Source of the DNA: Actinoallomurus sp048498315
GTDB taxonomy: Bacteria > Actinomycetota > Actinomycetes > Streptosporangiales > Streptosporangiaceae
Length of the DNA: 64,000 bases
Direction: 5' to 3'
Assembly: GCA_048498315.1 (NCBI GenBank)
Contig: JBEHYF010000004.1
Coordinates: 1-64,000, forward strand
Position 1 is the stretch's first letter; each line of letters begins with the position of its first letter. Shown here piece by piece: positions 24,619-32,672 of the stretch. The notes below the pieces were generated by a model, which saw only the letters and a list, made by a program, of their open reading frames with translations, made no database searches and was not told where the DNA came from. A program made the translations under genes and the position numbers.

Positions 24619-25527
24619 ATCAGCGTCGGCGATCTCGGAGAGTTCGGGCTCATCGCGCGTATCGCCGGGCGGCTCGGCGCGGCACCCCAGGTCGAGCTGG
24701 GGCCGGGCGACGACGCCGCGATCGTGCGGATCACCGGCGGCCGGGTGGTCGCCACGACCGATCTCCTGCTCGAAGGCCGGCACTTCCGCCGCGACTGGTC
24801 GCCGCCGTACGACATCGGGCGCAAGGCGGCGGCGCAGAACCTCGCCGACGTCGTGGCGATGGGCGCACGGCCGACGGCCCTGCTGTTCGGCTTCGGCGTC
24901 CCGCCGGAGACCCGTCTCGACTGGGTCGACGCGCTGTGCGACGGCCTGCGCGACGAGTGCGCGCAGGTCGGCGCGGCGGTGGCGGGCGGCGACGTCGTCC
25001 GCGGCGAGTCCGTGCTGCTGGCGATCACCGCGCTGGGCGCCCTCGACGGCCCCGCGCTGACCCGGTCCGGCGCGCGTCCCGGCGACGTGGTGGCCGTCGC
25101 CGGGCGGCTCGGCCACGCCGCGGCCGGCCTCGACCTGCTCGCCCGCGGCCTCGGCGAGCCGGCCGAGCTCGTCGCCGCGCACCGGCGCCCGCTCCCGCCG
25201 TACGCCGCCGCCCTCGGTGCCCGCGCCTTGGGCGCGACCGCGATGCTCGATGTGAGTGACGGCCTCGTGCAGGACCTCGGTCACATCGCGGAGGCCGGCG
25301 GGGTACGGATCGCGATCGACAGCGCGGCGGTGCCGGCGCCGCCGGTTCCGGACGGCCGGCGCCTGGCGCTCACCGGCGGCGACGACCACGCCTTCGCGGC
25401 CACGTTTCCGCAGGGCACCGCGCTTCCCGGCGAGTGGCGCACCATCGGGCGGGTGGTTCCGGGGCCGGGCGACGTGCTGGTCGACGGCCGCCCGTACGCC
25501 GCCGGCGGCTGGGACCATTTCCGGTAG
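24619..25527 (+). CDS. thiL: Thiamine-monophosphate kinase with a non-canonical (ATC) start
   Basis: A 302-residue ThiL that phosphorylates thiamine monophosphate to the coenzyme. 'VGDLGEFGLIARIAGRLG' is the family's N-terminus, followed by 'LGPGDDAAIV' (Mg-binding Asp31/Asp32) and 'VATTDLLLEGRHFRRDW'; 'VAMGARPTALL' and 'MLDVSDGLVQDLGHIAE' also fit. There is no in-frame ATG, GTG or TTG before 24724, which would delete these residues. GGAGG at 24608-24612 sits six bases from ATC 24619, exactly where homologues start, so ATC initiation is inferred. A sequence error is the alternative. Confidence 0.85.
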   Translation: MSVGDLGEFGLIARIAGRLGAAPQVELGPGDDAAIVRITGGRVVATTDLLLEGRHFRRDWSPPYDIGRKAAAQNLADVVAMGARPTALLFGFGVPPETRLDWVDALCDGLRDECAQVGAAVAGGDVVRGESVLLAITALGALDGPALTRSGARPGDVVAVAGRLGHAAAGLDLLARGLGEPAELVAAHRRPLPPYAAALGARALGATAMLDVSDGLVQDLGHIAEAGGVRIAIDSAAVPAPPVPDGRRLALTGGDDHAFAATFPQGTALPGEWRTIGRVVPGPGDVLVDGRPYAAGGWDHFR

Positions 25528-25618
25528 CGGGGAGGGGACCAGTCCCTGTCCGCATCCGGATCTGGTAGGCATGACTCGTGTGCTTTTGGTATACATCCCG
25601 AGACCGGAGAGGGACGGG

Positions 25619-26209
25619 ATGGGACGACATACCAGGAAGCCGGAGCGCGGCGAGGTCGCGGATGAAGATGGCATCCGCCCTGGCCGGGACCGGTGGCTCG
25701 GCAAGGTGCCGCTCCTGCCGACGGTCACCGGTCTCCTGGCGATCGGTGCGATCGTCTCCGCGGTCAGCACCAAGCAGATCTCACTGAACTTCGCCGGTGG
25801 CAGCCCGCCCTCGGAGCCTCCGGTGAGCGGCATTGTCCCGACGGACGCCGGGCATGGTGGCGGAAACGCGCTGACGCGCGGTCGCGCGAGCCGCGGCACC
25901 GCGCGGTCGCCCGTGGCGGTGACGTTCCGCCGCACCCTGGTCGGCACGACGGGTTTCCACGGCGAGGCGACGCTGGTCAACCGCGGCACCGCCACGGTCA
26001 CCGGCTGGACGCTCGCGTTCCGGTATGCGAACACCAGGGTGACGCGCGTGTCGGGGGCGGTGCTCGCCCACTCCGGCCTCACCACCATCGTGCGCAACCT
26101 CCCCGGCCGCTCGTCGATCGCGCCGGGCCAGGTCGTCCACGTCACGTTCATCGCGCACGGCACCGCCCGCACCCCGTACCTGTGCCAGTTCAACGGCAAG
26201 ACCTGTTGA
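25619..26209 (+). CDS. Membrane-anchored protein with CBM2-like domain
   Basis: A 196-residue protein. Its first ~28 residues are hydrophilic and basic, then a single hydrophobic segment (~31-50, 'LLPTVTGLLAIGAIVSAVS') precedes a linker rich in Gly/Pro/Ser. Residues ~98-196 resemble a family-2 carbohydrate-binding module: 'GFHGEATLVNRGTATVTGWT' and 'IAPGQVVHVTFIAHG' ending 'YLCQFNGKTC' (CBM2 ends NG..C). The strand pattern and the terminal Cys are retained. It probably faces the outside of the cell. ATG 25619 has GGAGAGGGACGGG; an upstream ATG 25571 is in frame. It sits between thiL and thiD with no evident link to thiamine. Confidence 0.75.
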   Translation: MGRHTRKPERGEVADEDGIRPGRDRWLGKVPLLPTVTGLLAIGAIVSAVSTKQISLNFAGGSPPSEPPVSGIVPTDAGHGGGNALTRGRASRGTARSPVAVTFRRTLVGTTGFHGEATLVNRGTATVTGWTLAFRYANTRVTRVSGAVLAHSGLTTIVRNLPGRSSIAPGQVVHVTFIAHGTARTPYLCQFNGKTC

Positions 26210-26225
26210 TCGTAGGCTGGAGCGC

Positions 26226-27032
26226 ATGAGCACTCCGCCCCGGGCCCTGACGATCGCCGGCTCCGACTCCGGAGGCGGCGCCGGCATCCAGGCCGATCTG
26301 AAGACGATGCTGGCGCTCGGCGTGCACGGCATGAGCGTCGTCGCCGCCGTCACGGCGCAGAACTCCGTCGGCGTCCAGGGGTACTGGGAGCTGCCGCCGG
26401 AGGCCGTGCGCGCCCAGCTTGACTCGGTGCTGTCCGACATCGGCGCCCAGGCGATCAAGACGGGCATGCTCGCCTCGGCCGTCCTGGTCGAGACGGTGGC
26501 GGAGGTCCTGGCCGGCGTCGAGGTGCCGGTCGTCGTCGATCCGGTCGGGGTGTCCAAGCACGGCGACCCGCTGCTGGCGCCCGACGCGGTCGGTGCGGTC
26601 CGCACGTCGCTGCTGCCGGTCGCCACCGTCGTCACGCCCAACCTGTGGGAGGTCGAGCAGCTCACCGGCGTCAAGGTGGACGACGAGGCGAAGCTGCGCG
26701 CGGCGGCCGAGGCGGTCAAGGCGCTCGGCCCCGAATGGGTGCTGATCAAGGGCGGCCACCTGCCCGGCGACCCCGTCGACCTGCTGTTCGACGGAACCAC
26801 CGAGCACCGCTTCACCGCTCCGCGGCTCGACAACATGCACACCCACGGCACCGGCTGCACGCTCGCCTCCGCCATCGCCGCGCACCTCGCCCGCGGCGAT
26901 GACGTCGTCACCGCGGTGGGCCGGGCGAAGGAGTACGTCACCGGCGCCATCGCACACGGCTTCCCGCTCGGCGCCGGCATCGGCCCCGTCGACCACGCCT
27001 GGCGGTTCCGCACCGCCGTCTTTCGCCCCTGA
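26226..27032 (+). CDS. thiD: Hydroxymethylpyrimidine kinase / phosphomethylpyrimidine kinase
   Basis: A 268-residue ThiD making HMP-pyrophosphate for thiamine synthesis. The N-terminal 'ALTIAGSDSGGGAGIQADLK' is the family signature; 'VVVDPVGVSKHGDPLL' and the ribokinase-type 'HTHGTGCTLASAIAAHLA' (anion hole and catalytic region) follow. Standard length. The ATG follows GGAGCGC, 16 bases after the CBM2-like gene. Confidence 0.97.
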   Translation: MSTPPRALTIAGSDSGGGAGIQADLKTMLALGVHGMSVVAAVTAQNSVGVQGYWELPPEAVRAQLDSVLSDIGAQAIKTGMLASAVLVETVAEVLAGVEVPVVVDPVGVSKHGDPLLAPDAVGAVRTSLLPVATVVTPNLWEVEQLTGVKVDDEAKLRAAAEAVKALGPEWVLIKGGHLPGDPVDLLFDGTTEHRFTAPRLDNMHTHGTGCTLASAIAAHLARGDDVVTAVGRAKEYVTGAIAHGFPLGAGIGPVDHAWRFRTAVFRP

Positions 27033-27046
27033 TACCGCGCCGGGCC

Positions 27047-27616
27047 GTGCGCGACATGCGGATCCAGGCCATCGGCACACCGCGGCTCGACCTCGTCCAC
27101 GAACTCGGCCATTACCTCGTGGCCGACGAGTACACCGTGGATTGGCGGATCGCCGAACAGCAGGACGCCGGGCAGAGGGAAGGCATCCTCGACTACTACG
27201 CGCGTGCGCTGCTGCTGCTGCCCAAGGACTCGCTGATGCGCGACTGGTCGGACCTCCTCGGTGGCGAGGCCGACCTGCGGGCGGCCGCGATCCGGCTCGG
27301 CAGCTCCTACCGCGTCGACATGGCGACGCTCGCGCGCCGGCTGAGCGAACTAGGGCTCGTCGACGGTGCGGACGCCGCGAGAGTGCGTACGTTCCGGACC
27401 ACACGCGCCGACATCGTGGATTACGATCTCGTGGTCGCCGACGAACTGGCGCCGCCTTCCTTGTCGCGCGTGTACGAGCGGGCGGTCCTGAACCTCTATC
27501 GGAGCGAGACGATTTCCGCGGCACGTGCGCTGGACCTTCTGCTCGGCACGTGGGATGAGGAGGCGTTGCCCACGCTCCCGAGGCGGGCCGAAAGCGAAAT
27601 CTGGCAGTACGTATGA
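27047..27616 (+). CDS. ImmA/IrrE-like metallopeptidase domain, N-terminally truncated
   Basis: A 189-residue protein with the zinc motif HELGHYLVADEY near residue 19-30, then 'QREGILDYYARALLLLP' which supplies the third-ligand helix. ImmA/IrrE proteins normally have ~30-60 more residues ahead of HExxH and are often fused to or next to an XRE-type HTH that they cleave; this one lacks both. Start is GTG 27047 or ATG 27056, right after thiD. The 3' end overlaps the next ATG (ATGA). Codon use is less biased, with AGT and TTG codons, so a transferred origin is plausible. Whether the truncated enzyme is active is unknown. Confidence 0.7.
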   Translation: MRDMRIQAIGTPRLDLVHELGHYLVADEYTVDWRIAEQQDAGQREGILDYYARALLLLPKDSLMRDWSDLLGGEADLRAAAIRLGSSYRVDMATLARRLSELGLVDGADAARVRTFRTTRADIVDYDLVVADELAPPSLSRVYERAVLNLYRSETISAARALDLLLGTWDEEALPTLPRRAESEIWQYV

Positions 27617-27738
27617 CGACGTGCCACGAATCGAGCGTCTTAGTCTTCGACACCTCTCCGCTCAGTCATTTCGCCAAGGAGAATTGGCTCGGTGTCCTGC
27701 GCGCCGTTCTTGGCGACAGAAAGGCGCCGAACGCCTGA
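27613..27738 (+). pseudogene. N-terminal relic of a PIN-domain-like protein
   Basis: ATG 27613 overlaps the ImmA-like stop. The 41 residues read MTTCHESSVLVFDTSPLSHF then AKENWLGVLRAVLGDRKAPN and A, stopping at TGA 27738. 'VLVFDTSPLSHFA..GWL..L...VG.R' is the first strand-helix of a PIN-like nuclease fold with its first acidic residue (FDTS). The ~100+ residues that complete the fold are missing, so this is a truncated or frameshifted gene. The overlap shows the two genes formed one module. Confidence 0.6.
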
Positions 27739-27796
27739 CGCGGCTGCGCCGGGCCGTTCGTCAGCGGCTCACCCGCCTCGGAATGGTGGGGAAAGC

Positions 27797-27828
27797 CGAT
27801 CGGCCGGTCCCTGCGGACCGGCCGATCG
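27797..27828 (-). terminator. Strong terminator of rpmB
   Basis: CGATCGGCCGGTCC (27797-27810), loop CTGC, GGACCGGCCGATCG (27815-27828): a perfect 14-bp stem. In the leftward direction it is followed by GCTTTCC. It lies 53 bases after the rpmB stop and could also stop rightward transcription from the ImmA module. Confidence 0.8.
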
Positions 27829-27881
27829 TTTGCCCGGTGAGAGCGGATCGAAACGGCGCTGTGGACGGCGCTCGAAGGTCG

Positions 27882-28079
27882 TCAGCGGGCCGCGGGCCGG
27901 GTGACCTTGCCGGCCTTGATGCAGGAGGTGCAGACGTTGATCCGCTTGGTGGTACGGCCGACGACCGCTCGCACCCGCTGGATGTTCGGGTTCCAGCGGC
28001 GAGGGGTGCGGCGGTGCGAGTGAGAGACGCGCATGCCGAACCCCGGCCCCTTACCGCAGATCTCGCAGACGGAAGCCAT
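27882..28079 (-). CDS. rpmB: 50S ribosomal protein L28
   Basis: A 65-residue L28 (bL28). MASVCEICGKGPGFGMRVSH with 'CEIC' and, near the end, 'VCTSCIKAGKV' retain both CxxC pairs, the zinc-binding form. 'SHSHRRTPRRWNPNIQRVR' is the family core. Monocistronic with its own terminator; a spacer of ~290 bases follows to the right with no gene evident. Confidence 0.97.
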   Translation of the reverse strand: MASVCEICGKGPGFGMRVSHSHRRTPRRWNPNIQRVRAVVGRTTKRINVCTSCIKAGKVTRPAAR

Positions 28080-28371
28080 GGGATGCGCTCCAAGTATGTG
28101 GAAGGGAAGCCCGGCGTTCGGGCGTTCGTCAAAAGGGTCCCCGACGGGGACCGCTGTCAAGGGTAGCCGAGACCCGGGCGGCGAGGCGAATCGAGCCGTC
28201 CGAACGCGCCGCCCGGCACTCCACGAGAGGAACGGGCCGCCCATCGTCCCACCGGTGGTCCCGCCAGTGCCGGTCCGGGATATCCGACGTGGCGCGGTGC
28301 TGCGGGGATGGGGGATTCGTCGGGTCGCCGGTGTTCCTGTACGGGCGCGCCGCGCTCCGGGAGACGCCCCG

Positions 28372-28759
28372 CGCACCTGGACGTGCTCGCCCGCAACGGC
28401 GTGGTGGACGCCGGCGCGGCAGGGCTGTGCGTGATCCTCGACGCGCTGGCCGCCGTGGTCGGCGAGGAGCTCCCCCGAGACGTACGCGGTGCCGCCGCGC
28501 AGCCGCGACGTGGCCGAGTGCGCGCTGGGCGCGGGCCGGTCCGGGGGTCATGTACCTCCTCGACACGGACGCCGCCGGGGTCGACAAGCTCCGGGCCGAG
28601 CTCGACCGGATCGGCGACTCGCTCGTCGTGGCCGGCGGCGAGCGGCAGTGGAACGTCCACGTGCACACCGACGACGCGGGTACGGCGATCGAAGCCGGGC
28701 ATGGGGTGGCGGCGGTCCCGTACATCCATCGTGGCGAGCCGGTAAAACTGGTCGGGTGA
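28372..28759 (+). pseudogene. Decayed DAK/DhaL-type (FakA-like) gene
   Basis: Three reading frames hold successive pieces of the DAK2-domain protein that normally sits between rpmB and recG. Frame A: HLDVLARNGVVDAGAAGLCV then ILDALAAVVGEEL. Frame B: PETYAVPPRSRDVAECALGA. Frame C: MYLLDTDAAGVDKLRAELDR then 'IGDSLVVAGGERQWNVHVHTDDAGTAIEAG' up to TGA 28759. The ~300-residue N-terminal DhaL part and the C-terminal half are missing. At least two frameshifts are needed. In intact homologues this is a fatty-acid kinase A-like protein. Confidence 0.75.
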
Positions 28760-30957
28760 CGACTCTCGACGCGCCGCTGGTCAAGGTCGTGGGGTCCAAG
28801 GCGGCCAAGAAGCTCGCCGCGCTCGACCTGCATACGGCGGGCGACCTGCTGCGCCACTACCCGCGCCGGTACGCCCGGCGCGGCGAGCTGACCGACCTGG
28901 CCGGGCTCGTGGAAGGCGAGTACGTCACCGTGCTGGCGGAGGTCGAGAAGGTCCAGGGACGCCGCATCACCAAGAGACCCGGCTACATCCTGGAAGTGAC
29001 CGTCACCGACGGGCGGGGGCGCCTGACCCTGACGTTCTTCGGCAACGGGGCGCGCGTGCCCGAGCGCGAGCTGCCGCCGGGCACCCGCGGGCTGTTCGCC
29101 GGGAAGGTGTCGTACTTCCGTTCCGGCCGGTCGGTCAAGTGCCAGCTCGTGCATCCGGAGTACAAGACCGTGAGCGCCCGGGCGGGCGCCGACGCGGCCC
29201 GCGAGTTCGCCGAGGAGCTGATCCCGGTGTACCCGGCGACGAAGGGGCTGACGTCCTGGCAGATCGGCGACTGCGTGCGGGTCGCGCTCGACACCGTCGA
29301 CGTCGGCGCCGACTGGCTGCCCGACGACGTGCGCCGGCGGCACGGCCTGGTCGGGCTGGCCGAGGCGTACGAGGGCATCCACCGGCCCGCCGACATGGCC
29401 GAGGCCGGCCGCGCCCGCAGGCGGCTGAAGTGGGACGAGGCGTTCGTCCTCCAGGTCGCGCTGGCGCAACGGCGGCGCGCGGCCGTGGCACTGCCCGCAA
29501 CCCCCCGGCCACGGCGCGACGACGGCCTGCTGGCCGAGTTCGACCGGCGGCTGCCGTTCGCGCTGACCGAGGGGCAGCGCGCCATCGGCGAGGAGATCGC
29601 CGCCGACCTCGCCCGCGACCACCCGATGCACCGGCTCCTGCAGGGCGACGTCGGCGCCGGCAAGACGATCGTTGGCCTGCGCGCCATGCTCCAGGTCGTC
29701 GACGCGGGGGGCCAGGCGGCGCTGCTCGCGCCGACCGAGGTGCTGGCCCAACAGCACCATCGCTCGATCGTGACGATGCTGGGCCCGCTCGCGCAGGCCG
29801 GCACCCTGCTGGGCGCCGACGCGCCCGACCGCGCCACGCGGGTGGCGTTGCTGACCGGCTCGCAGGGGGCCAAGGCCCGTCGCGAGGGCCTGCTCGACGC
29901 CGCCTCCGGCGCGGCCGGCATCGTCGTGGGCACGCACGCCCTGCTGCAGGAGCACGTGCAGTTCGCCGAACTGGGCCTGGTCGTCATCGACGAGCAGCAC
30001 CGCTTCGGCGTGGAGCAGCGCGACGCGCTGCGCGAGAAGGCCGCCGGGGGCCGGCCGCACGTGCTGGTCATGACGGCGACGCCGATCCCGCGCACGGTCG
30101 CGATGACCGTCTACGGCGACCTCGACACATCCGCGCTGACCCAGCTCCCGGCCGGCCGGTCGCCGATCGCCACCCACGTCGTCCCGTCGGCCAACCGCGC
30201 GTACTGGGACCGGACGTGGGAGCGCATCCGCGAGGAGGTCGCGCAGGGGCGGCAGGCGTACGTCGTGTGCCCCCGCATCGGCGAGGCCGAGGGCGACGAA
30301 GACGACCCGTCCGGCGGCCGGGGGGAGCAGGAGGAGGGGCGGCGTCCGCCGCTGGCCGTGCTCGACGTCGCGCCGAAGCTCGGCGAGGGGCCGCTGCACG
30401 GCCTGCGCATCGGGGTCCTGCACGGCCGCCTGCCCCCCGACGAGAAAGACGCGGTCATGCGGCGTTTCGCGGCCGGCGAGATCGACGTGCTGGTCGCCAC
30501 CACCGTGATCGAGGTCGGCGTCGACGTGCCCAATGCCACGGTCATGGCCGTGATGGACGCCGACCGGTTCGGCGTGTCCCAGCTCCACCAGCTCCGCGGA
30601 CGGGTCGGCCGGGGCCGCCACCCGGGTCTGTGCCTGCTCGTCACCGACGCCGATGAGGGCTCCAAGGCCCGCGAACGCCTCGCCGCGGTCGCCTCCACCC
30701 TGGACGGCTTCGAGCTGTCCCGGCTCGACCTGGAGCAGCGCCGGGAGGGCGACGTGCTCGGCGAGAGCCAGTCCGGACGGCGTTCCAGCCTCCGGCTGCT
30801 CACCCTGCTCCGCGACGAAGACATCATCAGGGCGGCGCGCGCCGAGGCCACCGCGCTCGTCGAGCAGGACCCGGACCTGGCCGGCCATCCGGCTCTCGCC
30901 GCCGAGCTGGCCGCCCTCATCGACGAGGACCGCGTCGAATACCTCGAGAAGACCTGA
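28756..30957 (+). CDS. recG: ATP-dependent DNA helicase RecG
   Basis: A 733-residue RecG that reverses stalled forks and processes Holliday junctions. GTG 28756 overlaps the DAK relic's TGA; 'VTTLDAPLVKVVGSKAAKKL' is a normal RecG start. The wedge domain (~60-160) precedes Walker A 'GDVGAGKTIVGLRAM' and Walker B 'LVVIDEQHRFGVEQR' (DEQH), then 'MTATPIPRTVAMTVYGDL' (motif III) and the helicase C motif VI 'QLHQLRGRVGRG'. A Glu/Gly-rich insertion (~520-535) is small. Length is typical. Confidence 0.97.
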   Translation: MTTLDAPLVKVVGSKAAKKLAALDLHTAGDLLRHYPRRYARRGELTDLAGLVEGEYVTVLAEVEKVQGRRITKRPGYILEVTVTDGRGRLTLTFFGNGARVPERELPPGTRGLFAGKVSYFRSGRSVKCQLVHPEYKTVSARAGADAAREFAEELIPVYPATKGLTSWQIGDCVRVALDTVDVGADWLPDDVRRRHGLVGLAEAYEGIHRPADMAEAGRARRRLKWDEAFVLQVALAQRRRAAVALPATPRPRRDDGLLAEFDRRLPFALTEGQRAIGEEIAADLARDHPMHRLLQGDVGAGKTIVGLRAMLQVVDAGGQAALLAPTEVLAQQHHRSIVTMLGPLAQAGTLLGADAPDRATRVALLTGSQGAKARREGLLDAASGAAGIVVGTHALLQEHVQFAELGLVVIDEQHRFGVEQRDALREKAAGGRPHVLVMTATPIPRTVAMTVYGDLDTSALTQLPAGRSPIATHVVPSANRAYWDRTWERIREEVAQGRQAYVVCPRIGEAEGDEDDPSGGRGEQEEGRRPPLAVLDVAPKLGEGPLHGLRIGVLHGRLPPDEKDAVMRRFAAGEIDVLVATTVIEVGVDVPNATVMAVMDADRFGVSQLHQLRGRVGRGRHPGLCLLVTDADEGSKARERLAAVASTLDGFELSRLDLEQRREGDVLGESQSGRRSSLRLLTLLRDEDIIRAARAEATALVEQDPDLAGHPALAAELAALIDEDRVEYLEKT

Positions 30958-30979
30958 TAGGCCCCCGGTGCGCACGCGG

Positions 30980-30997
30980 CCGCCACCGTCGTGGCGG
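30980..30997 (+). terminator. Short hairpin after recG
   Basis: CCGCCAC (30980-30986), loop CGTC, GTGGCGG (30991-30997): a perfect 7-bp GC stem 23 bases after the recG stop, without a T tract. Confidence 0.4.
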
Positions 30998-31072
30998 TGC
31001 GGGGGCGGCCGGGGGCGCGACGCTCGGCCGAAGTCGTGGCCGTGGCGGGCGGTATGTGGTTACGCTCCCGCA

Positions 31073-31651
31073 GTGGAGGAGAACAGCGACTTCCGGGTTC
31101 CCGTCGCCGCCGCGCCCGCGTACCTCACCGCGACCGTGGCCGCCGTATCGGCCGCGGGTGCGGTGTTCGTCTTTGTCATGGTCGCGTATCTGCTGGTTGC
31201 GGCGGGCCGGGTGGCTCGCGACGCGGCGATCGTGCCGATGTACGTGTTCTTCCCGTTGCTCGCGCTGGGGCTGCTGGGCACGGCCGCGGTGATGGCGGTG
31301 ATCGCCCGGTCGGAGTTCCGGCTGCTGCGCAACCCGCCCGTCTTCACGGCCGCCGGCGTGCGGCTCCGCGTGTTCGCGCGCCGGGGGTACGACGTGTTCG
31401 TGCCGTGGGACCGCGTGGCGCGGCTGCGCGTGGCGGACAAGGGCGCCCGGCCGTACCTCATGGTCGACGTGGCCGACGCGGACGACCTGGCGCACGGCGA
31501 CGCGCAGAAGGCCGAGCGGCTGCGGCGGACCGCCGAGCGGTTCGAGGGCGCCGCCGTCGTGTACGGGCTGCGCGGCGCGCTGATCCGCGCCGAGGACCTG
31601 GGCGCGGTCGTCGAGCGCCTCAGTGGCGGTGCCGTCCCCCTCGACTACTGA
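31073..31651 (+). CDS. Two-span membrane protein with PH-like domain, function unknown
   Basis: A 192-residue protein. Hydrophobic segments lie at ~18-46 ('ATVAAVSAAGAVFVFVMVAY') and ~55-78 ('YVFFPLLALGLLGTAAVMAV'), followed by a cytoplasmic beta-rich part with 'LLRNPPVFTAAGVRLRVFAR', 'DVFVPWDRVARLRVADKG' and 'PYLMVDVADADD', typical of small PH/YdbT-like membrane proteins. GTG 31073 is assigned because it follows TACGCT by six bases, suggesting a leaderless mRNA, and it begins just before the first membrane span. Role unknown; it is alone between recG and the surface protein. Confidence 0.75.
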   Translation: MEENSDFRVPVAAAPAYLTATVAAVSAAGAVFVFVMVAYLLVAAGRVARDAAIVPMYVFFPLLALGLLGTAAVMAVIARSEFRLLRNPPVFTAAGVRLRVFARRGYDVFVPWDRVARLRVADKGARPYLMVDVADADDLAHGDAQKAERLRRTAERFEGAAVVYGLRGALIRAEDLGAVVERLSGGAVPLDY

Positions 31652-32039
31652 CGGAAGGGTGTCCGCCGCGGTGGCCTTCACGGGTTCCGCGGGTGCGGCG
31701 GCCGGGCGGCGCGGGAGCAGCAGCATCAGGCACGGCGCTCGCCGTCGGCGATGCCGAACGTCCGGTCCCCCGGCGAGTCCTGATCGAGGGGCGCTGCCGG
31801 ATGACCGGCCGCACGGGCCGGACGTAAGCGGGCCGGACGGGCCGGACGTAAGCGGGCCGGACGGAGACACCGGGTGCCGGCGTCGGTGAGCGAACGCGTG
31901 GCCGGAGCGTCGCGGCCGGGCGGATGCGCCGGAAGGCACCGGCCCGCCGGGCGCGCACGAGGCGGAACCCGCGTAGAGAGCCCAGCGGGGCGCCGGCCTC
32001 GTACGGACGACGCCCCGCGGACGGCGGTTCAGGGCCGGT
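31652..32039. other. 388-base spacer without a gene
   Basis: Holds no supported gene between the membrane protein and the convergent LPYTG protein. The only structure seen is a tandem 24-bp repeat at 31813-31864. The long frames here are low-complexity shadows. Confidence 0.6.
31813..31864. repeat. 24-bp tandem repeat, 2 perfect copies
   Basis: The unit begins ACGGGCCGGACGTAAGCGGG and ends CCGG. Copies are at 31813-31836 and 31837-31860, then ACGG of a third. No ORF of merit uses it; variable-number slippage is likely. Confidence 0.8.
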
Positions 32040-32672
32040 TCAGGACCCGATGCGGGCCTTCGGGCGCGCGACCACGACGGCCGCGGTCCCGGCCGTCAGC
32101 GCGATGGCGGCGAGGAAGAGGAGCGTGCCGATCGGCCCGCCGGTGTAGGGCAGCGCGCTGGGAGGCGCCTTGGCCAGCACGTCGTGCACCGCGACCGGGG
32201 GGACGTTCGCGGCGGGCGGCTGGGCCACCGGGGGCGGGAAGACGGGCGGGTTCGGCGCCGGTGCCGGCGGCGGGACCGGCGGGACGGGCGGGGGCTGCGG
32301 CGTCGGGCTGGGCGCCCTGCCGCAGTCGCCCGCGCACAGGCGTACCGCCGCGTGGGCGCGCACGCCCTTCGGCGAGGCCCCGACGCCCGCGTTCACGCCG
32401 GCCGAGACGCCGGCGCGGCGGCCGGTCGGTGCGGCCGGCAGCGCGACGTGCAGGCGGACCGGCAGGTGGACGGACGGCCCCGAGCCGCCGGAGCGCTGCC
32501 CCGACAGGGCGTGGGTCGTGTCGTTCACGGTGCCGGTGACGCTCTTGACGACCGGTGCGGTCAGGCCGATGGGATCGAGCCCGCCGGTGTCGGCCTGGGC
32601 GACGCCGCTCATGGCGGTGCAGCCCAGCACCGTCAGGCCGGCCGTCGCGGCCAGCCTCGTGCGTGTTCGCAT
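32040..32672 (-). CDS. Secreted surface protein with LPYTG sortase motif
   Basis: A 210-residue protein. MRTRTRLAATAGLTVLGCTA starts a classic signal peptide cut near 'GVAQA-DTG'. The mature N-terminal part (~28-115) has no known domain; then comes a Pro-rich cell-wall-spanning stretch (~118-165). Near the C-terminus LPYTGG, a hydrophobic span ('TLLFLAAIALTAGTAAVVVA') and a positive tail ('RPKARIGS') form a sortase sorting signal, so it is probably covalently linked to peptidoglycan. ATG 32672 has GGAGATCC. No sortase gene is in the window. Function unknown. Confidence 0.8.
   Translation of the reverse strand: MRTRTRLAATAGLTVLGCTAMSGVAQADTGGLDPIGLTAPVVKSVTGTVNDTTHALSGQRSGGSGPSVHLPVRLHVALPAAPTGRRAGVSAGVNAGVGASPKGVRAHAAVRLCAGDCGRAPSPTPQPPPVPPVPPPAPAPNPPVFPPPVAQPPAANVPPVAVHDVLAKAPPSALPYTGGPIGTLLFLAAIALTAGTAAVVVARPKARIGS

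Noticed and set aside
24597..25259. 220-codon frame from GTG 24597 as an alternative thiL start
   Set aside because: It is in a different frame from the conserved ThiL sequence and reads Arg-rich nonsense.
28129..30975. 948-codon minus-strand frame opposite recG
   Set aside because: Antisense to recG, compositionally a shadow, with no conserved motif.
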